Positions 54,101-62,892 of a stretch of 64,000 nucleotides of DNA are shown here, piece by piece. The DNA lies in contig JAAVFD010000014.1 in NCBI GenBank assembly GCA_014800945.1, positions 1 through 64,000 on the forward strand, given 5' to 3'. Each line of letters opens with the position of its first letter. The first letter of the stretch is position 1. Below the pieces are notes generated by a model, which was not told the origin of the DNA, searched no databases, and was given only the letters and a program-made list of their open reading frames with translations. Source of the DNA: Barnesiella sp. (GTDB lineage: Bacteria; Bacteroidota; Bacteroidia; Bacteroidales; Muribaculaceae). The translations under genes and the position numbers were made by a program.

Positions 54101-57100
54101 ATACGTTCAGTTCTGGCTCATGAATCCGTTTCTTGACCCGGAAAATCCCAACTATGAAGGGGGTGATCTTTATTTTAACTTCGGAGAAATAAGCGAGGAC
54201 ATTCTTAAAGATGGTATGAAATCCTACGAGAACGGAATTCCGGTGGATGGTAACGAAAGTTTCATGCAATCAACGAACTGGGGCCGTGTTTCATCACAAA
54301 ACTCTCTGACATACGCTTTTGATAATAATTCCTCTGCAAGAAACATTCAGGACGTGGGTCTTGACGGACTGCCGAATGAAAGTGAATTCTCGTTTCCCAC
54401 TTATGGGGAATATGTGGATGAACTTCGCCGACGTCTCCCGGCGGAAACAATATCAAAAATGGAAAATGACAAGTTTTCTCCCATGAATGACCCCGCCGGA
54501 GACAACTATCATTTTTACAGAGGATATGATTACGATGAGCAGCGACTCTCAATTCTTGAGCGTTACAAGCGTTACAATGGAGTGGAGGGTAACTCTCTCT
54601 CACCGGAGGACGCAGGAGAACCATTATATCAGTCATCGCGTAATTTGCCTGATGTAGAGGATATTAATCAGGATAATACCCTTAATGAGTACGAAAGATA
54701 TTTTCAGTACAGAGTGTCAATACGACCTGAAGACCTTGAAGTGGGGAAAAACTTCATCACCGACAAGCAGGTTTCAATGGTGAGTCTCCGTGACGGATCT
54801 GATGCCGAAGTGGAGTGGTACCAGTTCAAGATACCATTGAGTGAATATGAAAAGATTGTAGGTTCGATATCCGACTTTTCCACTGTCAGATTCATGCGAA
54901 TGTTCCTGACAGGCTTCAAGAAAACAACTCATTTGCGATTTGCTACTCTTGAACTTGTTAAAGGGGAGTGGCGCACATATGATTTCAGCCTGAACACCAG
55001 AGGTGATGCTCCGGCTGAAGGGCAGCTTGATGTATCGGTGGTGAATATCGAGGAAAATTCTTCGCGCACACCGGTCAACTATATACTGCCACCGGGAGTT
55101 AATAGAATTTCCGACCCTGCTCAAACTCAGATTGTTCAACTTAATGAGCAATCGCTATCGCTTGCCGTGAGCAATCTCGACGCAGGAGATGCAAGAGCGG
55201 TGTATCGAAACACGATGCAGGATTTGAGAAACTACAGCCGACTTCAGATGTGGGTTCACGCTGAGGCACCTATTAATGATTCGCATTCTCTCCGTTCAGG
55301 AGAACTGTCGTTGTTCGTGCGCCTTGGCAGCGATGTGAAAAACAATTACTATGAGTACTCCATTCCTCTAACGCTTACACCTCCGGGTAGATATTCAGAT
55401 ACAAGAGCCGACAGAGAAATAGTCTGGCAGCTTTCTAATAGACTTAATCTGCTGCTTGATAATCTTGTAGCGGTAAAAGAGGCAAGAAACAGGCTCAGAC
55501 AGGAGCATAATTCCGGTGTGGGTTACACAACTCTATATAGTGAGCGCGATCCCGACAACGAGCAAAACCTGATTTCAGTACTCGGCAATCCGTCACTCAG
55601 CGATGTGAGGGTTATGCTCATAGGTGTAAGAAACAATTCTTCCACAACCAAAGCGGGAACAGTATGGGTCAATGAACTCAAGGTTACTGACTTTGAGAGT
55701 TCCGGCGGATGGGCTGCTAAAGTAAACGCAAACCTCGGGCTGAGTGACATAGCTACCTTGAATTTCGGCACTCATATCGAAACGGCTGGATTCGGAGGAG
55801 TGGATCAGAATCTGAACTCACGCCGTATGGACGATTTCACTCAGATAAATTTCGCGGTGCAGGGTGATATCGGTCGTTTCGCACCATCCTCTGTTAAGCT
55901 AAAGGCTCCGGTTTATTATTCTGTAATGAAAGAGCGCACCAAGCCAAAATATAATCCGCTGGACAAAGATGTGCTGCTCAAGGATGCACTTGAAGATGCC
56001 GGTTCGGCAAGAGCACGTGACTCAATAGAATCCTACGCGATACAGCGCTCAACAGTTACAAGCTTCAGTGTAACCGGTCTGACCTTTGATGTTAAGAGCA
56101 AGACACCTAAGCCATGGGATCCGGGTAACTTTACTGTTAATTTCTCATTCAACAAACAGTCGAAGAGTGATCCGACTACCGAATATGAAAATGCAAATGA
56201 CTATCGTGGCAGTTTCCGCTATTCTTATTCACCCCGTGTCAAGGGACTCAAACCGTTTTCCAAAATCCGCTCAACCTCAAACAATGTGAAATTCTTTAAG
56301 GAATGGGAACTAAACTGGCTGCCTAACTCAATCTCTTTCCTTACCACAATGTCACGTTACTATTATGAGCAGCAGACACGCAGCGAAATAGACAATGGGT
56401 TTACATTGCCGGTTCAGGTGAGTAAAAACTTTTTGTGGGACAGACAGTTGAATCTTTCATGGGCTATAACTAAAAATATCAACCTTAACTTCACATCAAA
56501 TACTTCGGCGAGAATTGATGAACCGATAGGAGCTGTCAATAGAAAACTATTTCCTGATAAGTATAAGGAGTGGAAGGACACAGTCATGCAGTCGATTCTG
56601 CGCCTCGGCACTCCATGGGGGTATAATCAGACATTCTCGGCATCATATAAAGCACCGTTTAACAGAATACCTGTAATTGATTTTATAAACGGAGCCGTTA
56701 ACTATAACTCATCTTACCGTTGGGCAAGGGGAGCCACAGTTGATGGTGTGAATATGGGTAATTCAATAGCTAACCAAGGTGCATGGAGCGCTGACGGTAC
56801 CATTAGTTTTGAATCATTATATAATAAGATACCATGGTTTAAGAAGGTTGAGCAGCGGTTTTCCTCCGCTCCTATGCGACCGGGTGGCAGAAACACGACT
56901 GAAAAGACACGAAGATTTATAAGGTCATATCCCCTTAGTGAGGATACAACGGTTACAGTTACTCATAATATGAAAACAAAAAATGTAAATGTAACTGTAA
57001 CAGATGCAAACACCGGCAGGAAAATGAGCGTAAAAACCAGAGTTATTGATGAAAATAACGTGGAACTGCTTACCAGGGGCAAAACAAATGTGAATGTAAC

Positions 57101-58568
57101 AGTAACGGAAATCAAAAAAGTGCATAATGGTTTCTGGAGTGAGCTGGCACAGTACGCTACAAGATTCATAATGTCACCCCGCAATGCCTCGGTAAAATGG
57201 AGAACTACAAAATCGCTGAGTCTGCCACTTTTCCGTCCGGATATAGGAAACGCATTCGGTCAGACTCGGGACTATGGACCAATGTCTCCAGGGCTGGATT
57301 TTGCCTTCGGTTTTACCGGAGAGAACTATATTGAGCGAGCTAAAGAGCGCGGATGGCTGATACTTGACGACGGACAGACCTCGCCTGCGATATTCTCCCG
57401 TACCAATGAAATTACTTTTGAACTTAGTCTTGAACCCATCAAGGGGTTGAGAATCAGTCTTACAACCAACCGAACAGACAACCGAAGCAATTCAGTACAG
57501 TTCATGTATAATAATATGCCCACTTCTCTGAGCGGCAGCTATACTAAGACCCATTGCGCCATCTTGACCTCGCTGCGCTCCGGAAAGGCGGAAAACGGAT
57601 ATGCAAATGAAGCATTTACCAATTTTATAAATGCAATTCCTGTAATAGCCGAGAGGGTAAACGCTCAGTATATCGGTACACATTATCCGGAATCAGGTTT
57701 TATGAGCGGACACACTCTTGCCGGTCAGCCTTACAGTAGCGAGGTTTGTGCTCCGAGCGCGACCGGCAGCGATGTTCTTATTCCCGCATTTCTGGCAGCA
57801 TATACCGGAACTTCACCAAGCAAGCAATACCTCAATCCATTCCCGTCGCTTGCCCATGCGCTTCCCAACTGGAGAATAAGCTATGACGGTATCGGTAGAA
57901 TAGCTGCGCTGCAGAATATATTCAAGACAATAGTTTTGAATCACTCCTACCAATGTACTTATTCAGTGGGCTCGTATAGTTCTTATCTTAACTGGATTGG
58001 TGTAAACGGCGAAAATATCGGTTTTACCCTCAATGAACTTACCGGTCAACCGATGCCGTCATCTCCATATAACATTTCATCAGTAACCATAACCGAGCGT
58101 TTTGCTCCGCTAATAGGAGTGTCCGGAACTCTTAAAAATGATTTGACACTTAATGCAGAGTGGAGAAACAGCCGCACTCTTACTCTTAACACTTCTGCCG
58201 GTCAGGTAGTGGAATCCACCACCACCGGAATTACAGCCGGAGTAGGGTATAAAATAGTGGGCTTCAACTCGGTACTTAAAATCAAAGGTTCTCAGCAAGG
58301 TATTAGCAATGACCTCACTATCAACGGCGATTTCTCCTACCAGCTGAACCAGGCTTTGATAAGACGTATAGAAACTGCATATACCCAAGCTACATCAGGA
58401 ACCCGCACTATAGGCATAAATCTTACGGCAAACTACATTATGTCACGACGCCTTACAGTGGGTATGTTCTTCGAGCACAGAATCAATACTCCGATTGTAA
58501 GCTCAAACGCTTATCCGGTAACCGATACATCCTATGGTTTGAGCTTCAATCTCAATCTGGCAAGATAA
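51189..58568 (+). CDS. sprA: Type IX secretion translocon SprA (Sov)
   Basis: A 2459-aa outer-membrane protein, the very large single-chain beta-barrel through which type IX substrates leave the periplasm. A signal peptide (FIACFFSCAYAHAS) precedes an N-terminal block with MNFALGPLERIFGPGGLRLRTQGS, which is diagnostic for SprA. Further marks are SYIDDFESSQVGIDLRSPFAW, LSVVNIEENSSRTPVNYILPPGV and a C-terminus of barrel strands (GMFFEHRINTP, SYGLSFNLNLAR). The full length is intact, with no frameshift. PorV, its partner, and a GldB-like lipoprotein are encoded elsewhere in the window. I see no substrate with a type IX C-terminal domain here. Confidence 0.96.
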   Translation: MRIKFDIYHICSVLAVFIACFFSCAYAHASNDSIPVQVKSTVPTDYRNLVSKPYPSDLRTPENIKTQAEYDAQTGLYVIRTTVGDMDIVTPFTLTPAQYRLWQNDISMRQRWRELDKQTAEGKNKEPFNVLDMNFALGPLERIFGPGGLRLRTQGSVMITTGIKTTKTDNPALSLQSRRKTFFDFDQKIQATINASVGDRLKFDMTYNTDATFDFDSKNLKLKYDGTEDDIVKSIEAGNVSMTTGSSLIRGSAALFGLKSTLQFGKLTATALVSQQNSESRSVSTSGGVQTTPFKVNADEYDQNRHYFLAQFFRDNYDSFASRLPFVAGGVKITRIEVWVTNKSGHYNQSRNIVGFMDLGENTRLVSDYWTPDRSFDNPSNSSNNLLNVIKTDYPGARNINTVTQALAPLASYGIEGGRDFEKVESARLLSSNEYTLNSTLGYISLKSQLNSDEVLGVAFEYTYNGQVFQVGEFSSDITETDLSLYVKMLKSTTQDPKLPMWRLMMKNVYSLGAYQVQKDNFKLYIKYLSDTTGTEINFLPIPSVSGTPLLQLVGLDRIDSNEESNPDGFFDYIDGYTILPSSGKVIFPVAEPFGEALKRRVNDPAVEPFLYQELYDSTLVVARQFADKNKFIITGEYRASAGSQIRLDAMNVPRGSVIVTAGGVTLVENSDYTVDYAMGIVTITNQSIIDSGQSINVTLENQSLYSTQRKTLLGLDLNYKFSKEFNLGATIMHYSEKSLVEKVNIGNETVNNTIFGLNMAYNTQLNWINTLLNKIPTVDASAPSNLSIVGEVAKLMPHQPKSGSNSGSSYIDDFESSQVGIDLRSPFAWFLSSTPYENGAGALFPEAALSNNPEYGMNRALINWYYIDRLFTQRNSSLCPGYLRSDLKQQSNPYVREITSREIFPDRQLTYGESSTIQTLNISFYPEERGPYNVDATNIDSEGKLLYPEKRWGGIMRRLDNTNFEQSNIEYVQFWLMNPFLDPENPNYEGGDLYFNFGEISEDILKDGMKSYENGIPVDGNESFMQSTNWGRVSSQNSLTYAFDNNSSARNIQDVGLDGLPNESEFSFPTYGEYVDELRRRLPAETISKMENDKFSPMNDPAGDNYHFYRGYDYDEQRLSILERYKRYNGVEGNSLSPEDAGEPLYQSSRNLPDVEDINQDNTLNEYERYFQYRVSIRPEDLEVGKNFITDKQVSMVSLRDGSDAEVEWYQFKIPLSEYEKIVGSISDFSTVRFMRMFLTGFKKTTHLRFATLELVKGEWRTYDFSLNTRGDAPAEGQLDVSVVNIEENSSRTPVNYILPPGVNRISDPAQTQIVQLNEQSLSLAVSNLDAGDARAVYRNTMQDLRNYSRLQMWVHAEAPINDSHSLRSGELSLFVRLGSDVKNNYYEYSIPLTLTPPGRYSDTRADREIVWQLSNRLNLLLDNLVAVKEARNRLRQEHNSGVGYTTLYSERDPDNEQNLISVLGNPSLSDVRVMLIGVRNNSSTTKAGTVWVNELKVTDFESSGGWAAKVNANLGLSDIATLNFGTHIETAGFGGVDQNLNSRRMDDFTQINFAVQGDIGRFAPSSVKLKAPVYYSVMKERTKPKYNPLDKDVLLKDALEDAGSARARDSIESYAIQRSTVTSFSVTGLTFDVKSKTPKPWDPGNFTVNFSFNKQSKSDPTTEYENANDYRGSFRYSYSPRVKGLKPFSKIRSTSNNVKFFKEWELNWLPNSISFLTTMSRYYYEQQTRSEIDNGFTLPVQVSKNFLWDRQLNLSWAITKNINLNFTSNTSARIDEPIGAVNRKLFPDKYKEWKDTVMQSILRLGTPWGYNQTFSASYKAPFNRIPVIDFINGAVNYNSSYRWARGATVDGVNMGNSIANQGAWSADGTISFESLYNKIPWFKKVEQRFSSAPMRPGGRNTTEKTRRFIRSYPLSEDTTVTVTHNMKTKNVNVTVTDANTGRKMSVKTRVIDENNVELLTRGKTNVNVTVTEIKKVHNGFWSELAQYATRFIMSPRNASVKWRTTKSLSLPLFRPDIGNAFGQTRDYGPMSPGLDFAFGFTGENYIERAKERGWLILDDGQTSPAIFSRTNEITFELSLEPIKGLRISLTTNRTDNRSNSVQFMYNNMPTSLSGSYTKTHCAILTSLRSGKAENGYANEAFTNFINAIPVIAERVNAQYIGTHYPESGFMSGHTLAGQPYSSEVCAPSATGSDVLIPAFLAAYTGTSPSKQYLNPFPSLAHALPNWRISYDGIGRIAALQNIFKTIVLNHSYQCTYSVGSYSSYLNWIGVNGENIGFTLNELTGQPMPSSPYNISSVTITERFAPLIGVSGTLKNDLTLNAEWRNSRTLTLNTSAGQVVESTTTGITAGVGYKIVGFNSVLKIKGSQQGISNDLTINGDFSYQLNQALIRRIETAYTQATSGTRTIGINLTANYIMSRRLTVGMFFEHRINTPIVSSNAYPVTDTSYGLSFNLNLAR

Positions 58569-61500
58569 TCACACCGTTTCTGAGTCGCTGCTTTTGTTTG
58601 CAGGTGTTGATGCTACCGGGGTTGAGGGTTTGAAAAATTTAGCGAGATGTTTTTCCTGGAACTTCTGGAGCAATTCCCAGAAATTAGGAACGAATAGTGT
58701 ACCCACAATGGCATTGATAAACATTCCGAATACCACCGCAGTACCTAATGAAATGCGGCTTTCAGCTCCGGCTCCGGTTGCAAACAGCATCGGCATCACT
58801 CCGAAAACAAAGGCAAGTGCAGTCATCATAATGGGGCGGAAACGAATTTTGCCGGCATTCAGTGCCGACTGGCGGATATCCATGCCACTCTTGCGGAAAT
58901 CTACTGCGTACTCAACAATAAGAATCGCGTTCTTGGCAGAGAGCCCGAGTAGCAGAATAATACCAATCTGTGTGTATATGCTTATACTCTGCGACATGAA
59001 CAAACATCCTATAATGGTGCCGAGAATAGCTGTAGGCATAGATATGATTACCGCTATAGGGTCGGTTATGCTCTCATATTGAGCGGCAAGCACAAGCAGA
59101 GTTATTATAACAGCAAAGAGCATCACCATAGTAATGGTAGTACCCGCCTGAGTCTCCTGGTATGCTTCACCGGTCCAAGCGTATGAGTAGTTGGAGCCAA
59201 GAGTTTTAGACACTATTTCCTCCATAGCCTTAATGCCTTCGGCTGAACTTGTACCTTTTGCAGCATTTGCAGTAATGGCTGCGGTCTGATACATATTGTA
59301 TCGGCTCACAGTAGGTTCACCGAACACCTGATTGATGGTGGTGAATGCAGAGAATGGTACCATCTCACCTTCAGAGTTTCTTACACTGAGCTGACGGATA
59401 TCCTCAATATTTGCCCTTGCCGCGGCATCAGCGCCGATAGTTACCTGATACACTCTGTCAAATTCAACGAAGTCGTTTACATAACTTGTACCCATATATG
59501 CTGAAAGTGCAGAGTAAACATCTTCAAGAAGCAGACCGTGTATTTTGACTTTGTCACGGTCGATGCTCAGGTTGTACTGAGGCACAACACCTTCGTATGT
59601 CGATGTGATGCTTGCTATACGCGGATCTTTGGCTGCTTCTTCCTTGACTGCTGAAATAGCTGATAGCATTTCGCTTGCTCCGAGGGAGTTGATGTCGAGG
59701 AGTTGCATTTCAAGTCCGGAACTCATACCAAGCCCCGGAATAGCCGGTGGATTAACGGCAAAGGCTATGGGTTCCTGATAATGAGACGCTATTTCCTGAA
59801 ATTTTTCCATTAGAGCGTTTACTCCCTGGGATTTCTTTTTGCGGTCTTTCCAGGGTTCCAGCACAACGAACATACTGCCGAAATTTGAAGATGAACCTCC
59901 GCCAAGCATAGACATTCCGGAAATGGATATGACATCCTTGACTTCCGGCAGTTCCTTCAGTTCGGTACTGATGGAATTCATAATCTTGTCCGTGCGGTCA
60001 AGCGATGCACCGGTGGGCAACTGTACGGAAGCGATATAGTAGCCCATATCCTCCGAGGGGATATAGCTTGTGGGCCATTTGATAAATCCCCAGAACGCAA
60101 TCACTGTTATTGCCACATATATACCGATAGCAACAATCGGCTTTTTGAGAAATTTACCTACAATGCGCATATATAACGCGAGAGTTGCGGCAAAACCTTT
60201 TTCAAAGTATTTGTAAACAAAGAATTTTGACGGTTTTGTGGGACGGAGAAACAGCGCACACATAGCCGGTGTGAATGTGAGAGCATTGAAACCGGAGAAT
60301 GCTGTGGAGACAGCGATGGTAAGAGCGAACTGTTTGTAAAGTTCTCCGGTAATACCGGACACAAAAGCTGTAGGGATGAACACTGATAAAAGAACCAGAA
60401 CCTCACCGATAACAGGACCCTGCAGCTCGGTCATGGCTTTTTCAGCTGCCTGCCGAGGCGTGAGTTTTCCTTCGTCAAGTATTCGGGAACAGTCTTCCAC
60501 CACCACTATCGCGTCATCCACCACAATGGCTATAGCAAGTACCAGTCCGAAAAGGGTAAGAGTGTTGAGTGAGAATCCCATAAGTTTCATCACGGCGAAA
60601 GTGGCTATGAGTGACACCGGAATGGTGAGCATTGGAATTATCACCGCACGCCAGTTTTGGAGGAACAGAAGAATGACGAGCATTACAAGCAGGGATGTTT
60701 CCACAAAAGTGACAAGGAGTTCCTCTATAGATGCGTCAACGAAATCGGATGAGTTGAGCACCACACGGTAGTGTATGCCCTCCGGCATATATTTCTGGAG
60801 ATTGTCAAGTTCTGCAAGCACTTTGTTTGTTACTTCCAGGGCATTAGCTCCCGGGAGCTGATATATTCCCATCAAAGCCGCCTCACTGGAGTTGACCCTT
60901 GAAATCTGAGCATAGTCATCGCTTCCGAGATCCACTGTTGCAACATCTTTGAGACGGAGCATACTTCCATCTGCATCGGCACGGAGAATGATGTTTTCAA
61001 ACTGATCGGGTGTCTGAAGTCTCCCTTTGCTGGTGAGGGTATATTGGAACTGGTTGTCAGACGATGTGGGCGCTGCGCCGACAGAACCGGCGGAAACTTC
61101 GATGTTTTGTGACTCAATCATGGACATCACATCAGAGGGGGTAAGGTCTCTGACCTGCATTTTCTGCGGGTCGAGCCATATCCTCATGCTGTACTCTCCG
61201 GCTCCGAAAGCTCCAACTCCGCCAACGCCATCCACTCTTGAAATAGCATCAACGAGATGAAGTTTGGCATAGTTGGTAAGATATAAGGCATCATAACGCT
61301 GCGGGTCATCTGTTTCGAGAGCCACAAAAAGAATGATGTTGCTGCTCTGAGATGTCACGCTGACGCCCTGCTGCTTCACCGCTTCCGGTAGAGTTGCCTC
61401 AGCCATTGATATACGGTTTTGAATCTTCACCGCCGCCATGTCAACATCGATGCCGTTATCAAATGTGACTGTCAGGCTATAACTGCCGTCACTCCCGGAA

Positions 61501-61745
61501 GTGGAACTCATATACATCATTCCATCCACACCGTTTATCTGTTCCTCAAGGGGCACTCCAACGGTTTCGGCAACAGTTTTGGCATCTGCACCCGGATAGG
61601 AAGCTGACACGTTAACTGTTGGGGGAGTGATGTTAGGATATTGAGAAATGGGGAGAGATTTAACAGTAAGAAGCCCTGCAAGCACCATAATAATGGCGAT
61701 TACAATCGAAAATATAGGGCGGTCAATGAAGAATCGTGAAAACAT
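58569..61745 (-). CDS. RND efflux pump inner-membrane transporter (HAE1/AcrB-like)
   Basis: A 1058-aa proton-driven transporter, the middle gene of an efflux operon. The first membrane helix follows MFSRFFIDRPIF; twelve helices and two large periplasmic loops are apparent. The proton relay Asp pair lies in LAIAIVVDDAIVVVEDCSR. FGMFINAIVGTLFVPNFW marks the last helix. It likely exports hydrophobic compounds or bile acids. Its stop directly abuts the sprA stop, leaving no intergenic base between the convergent genes. Confidence 0.95.
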   Translation of the reverse strand: MFSRFFIDRPIFSIVIAIIMVLAGLLTVKSLPISQYPNITPPTVNVSASYPGADAKTVAETVGVPLEEQINGVDGMMYMSSTSGSDGSYSLTVTFDNGIDVDMAAVKIQNRISMAEATLPEAVKQQGVSVTSQSSNIILFVALETDDPQRYDALYLTNYAKLHLVDAISRVDGVGGVGAFGAGEYSMRIWLDPQKMQVRDLTPSDVMSMIESQNIEVSAGSVGAAPTSSDNQFQYTLTSKGRLQTPDQFENIILRADADGSMLRLKDVATVDLGSDDYAQISRVNSSEAALMGIYQLPGANALEVTNKVLAELDNLQKYMPEGIHYRVVLNSSDFVDASIEELLVTFVETSLLVMLVILLFLQNWRAVIIPMLTIPVSLIATFAVMKLMGFSLNTLTLFGLVLAIAIVVDDAIVVVEDCSRILDEGKLTPRQAAEKAMTELQGPVIGEVLVLLSVFIPTAFVSGITGELYKQFALTIAVSTAFSGFNALTFTPAMCALFLRPTKPSKFFVYKYFEKGFAATLALYMRIVGKFLKKPIVAIGIYVAITVIAFWGFIKWPTSYIPSEDMGYYIASVQLPTGASLDRTDKIMNSISTELKELPEVKDVISISGMSMLGGGSSSNFGSMFVVLEPWKDRKKKSQGVNALMEKFQEIASHYQEPIAFAVNPPAIPGLGMSSGLEMQLLDINSLGASEMLSAISAVKEEAAKDPRIASITSTYEGVVPQYNLSIDRDKVKIHGLLLEDVYSALSAYMGTSYVNDFVEFDRVYQVTIGADAAARANIEDIRQLSVRNSEGEMVPFSAFTTINQVFGEPTVSRYNMYQTAAITANAAKGTSSAEGIKAMEEIVSKTLGSNYSYAWTGEAYQETQAGTTITMVMLFAVIITLLVLAAQYESITDPIAVIISMPTAILGTIIGCLFMSQSISIYTQIGIILLLGLSAKNAILIVEYAVDFRKSGMDIRQSALNAGKIRFRPIMMTALAFVFGVMPMLFATGAGAESRISLGTAVVFGMFINAIVGTLFVPNFWELLQKFQEKHLAKFFKPSTPVASTPANKSSDSETV

Positions 61746-61755
61746 GAGCAGGAAT

Positions 61756-62871
61756 TTAGCGGGTGAGAACAGGGTTGACAGTCATGCCGGGACGCACCTT
61801 AAGCATGGCTTTAGTAACATATTTAGTGCCGGGCTGAATTCCCTCAGTAATAATTCGGAGTGTGTCCTGATAAAGGTCTCCAACCTTGACCGGAGTGTAA
61901 ACAATTTTATTGGAATCATTAACAGTGTAAAGGTATTTGCCAAGCTGGTCTGTTGACAACGAGGCATCTTTTACCAATACCGCTTTAGGGTCGGTTTTCC
62001 AAGGAAGTTTAACCGATACATACATTCCTGCCTTTAGCTCATTGTAAGGATTGTCAATGTTGGCTTTTACCTCGATTGTGCCGGTTGATGAATTAATGTC
62101 AGGTGCGAGATAGTTCAGGTCAGCAGTGTATGAGTGCGGAAGTTCTTCGCTGAAAATAAGTGGAATAGCCGAGTAATCAATACCTTCACGGTCAGCTTTT
62201 GAAGAGTGCATTCTCATAAAGGAATCATCTTCGATATAGAATGTGGCATGAACATCCTTATCAGCATAAATTGTGGCGAGATTAACCGGAGCTCCTTCTC
62301 CTCCAATATATGCTCCCGGGTCAACATTTCGTGAGGAGATATGCCCGGTAATAGGTGCTGTAACAGTGCAGTAACTCAGGTTTGTTGATGCTGTTCTCAC
62401 AGCCGCTTCGGCAGTCTTTATAGCCGCGAGACTTGATTCCATAGAGTTCTTAGCCTGTGCAACCTCCATCTGCGATACGGCATCACTTTCAAGCGCTTTT
62501 TTCATAGCTGCATACTGCTTTGTGGCGTACTCATTTGTACTTCTGGCGGTTGCGAGCTGTGCCTGAGCCTGCTGTAGGGCATCCCTGTAGATGCGTGATT
62601 CAATAGTGAATAACACTTGTCCCTTTTGCACCAGGTCTCCTCCGCTGAAATTGCTTGTAAGGACAGTGCCGTTTACTCTGCCAACAACATTGACTGTGCT
62701 GTTGGCACTGATAATGCCGGGATATGTTTTATAGAGCGTAAGAGAATCAGTTACGGCTTCAGCCACCTGAATATCAGGAGTCTGGCTACTATTATCGGAT
62801 TTCTTGCGGTTGCAGGATAAAGAAATGGCTGCAACAGTGAAGCAGAGCAAGATGAGTTTTTGTGAACGCAT
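61756..62871 (-). CDS. RND efflux periplasmic adaptor (AcrA-like)
   Basis: A 371-aa lipoprotein (lipobox SLSC). It has the lipoyl half GRVNGTVLTSNFSGGDLVQKGQVLFTI, a helical hairpin with QAQAQLATARSTNEYATKQY, the matching half VTAPITGHISSRNVDPGAYIG, and the beta-barrel and membrane-proximal regions. It joins the inner-membrane pump to the outer-membrane duct. It lies 10 nt upstream of the transporter gene and 21 nt after the outer-membrane gene. Confidence 0.94.
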   Translation of the reverse strand: MRSQKLILLCFTVAAISLSCNRKKSDNSSQTPDIQVAEAVTDSLTLYKTYPGIISANSTVNVVGRVNGTVLTSNFSGGDLVQKGQVLFTIESRIYRDALQQAQAQLATARSTNEYATKQYAAMKKALESDAVSQMEVAQAKNSMESSLAAIKTAEAAVRTASTNLSYCTVTAPITGHISSRNVDPGAYIGGEGAPVNLATIYADKDVHATFYIEDDSFMRMHSSKADREGIDYSAIPLIFSEELPHSYTADLNYLAPDINSSTGTIEVKANIDNPYNELKAGMYVSVKLPWKTDPKAVLVKDASLSTDQLGKYLYTVNDSNKIVYTPVKVGDLYQDTLRIITEGIQPGTKYVTKAMLKVRPGMTVNPVLTR

Positions 62872-62892
62872 ACAGTTGAAGATATTGTGTTA

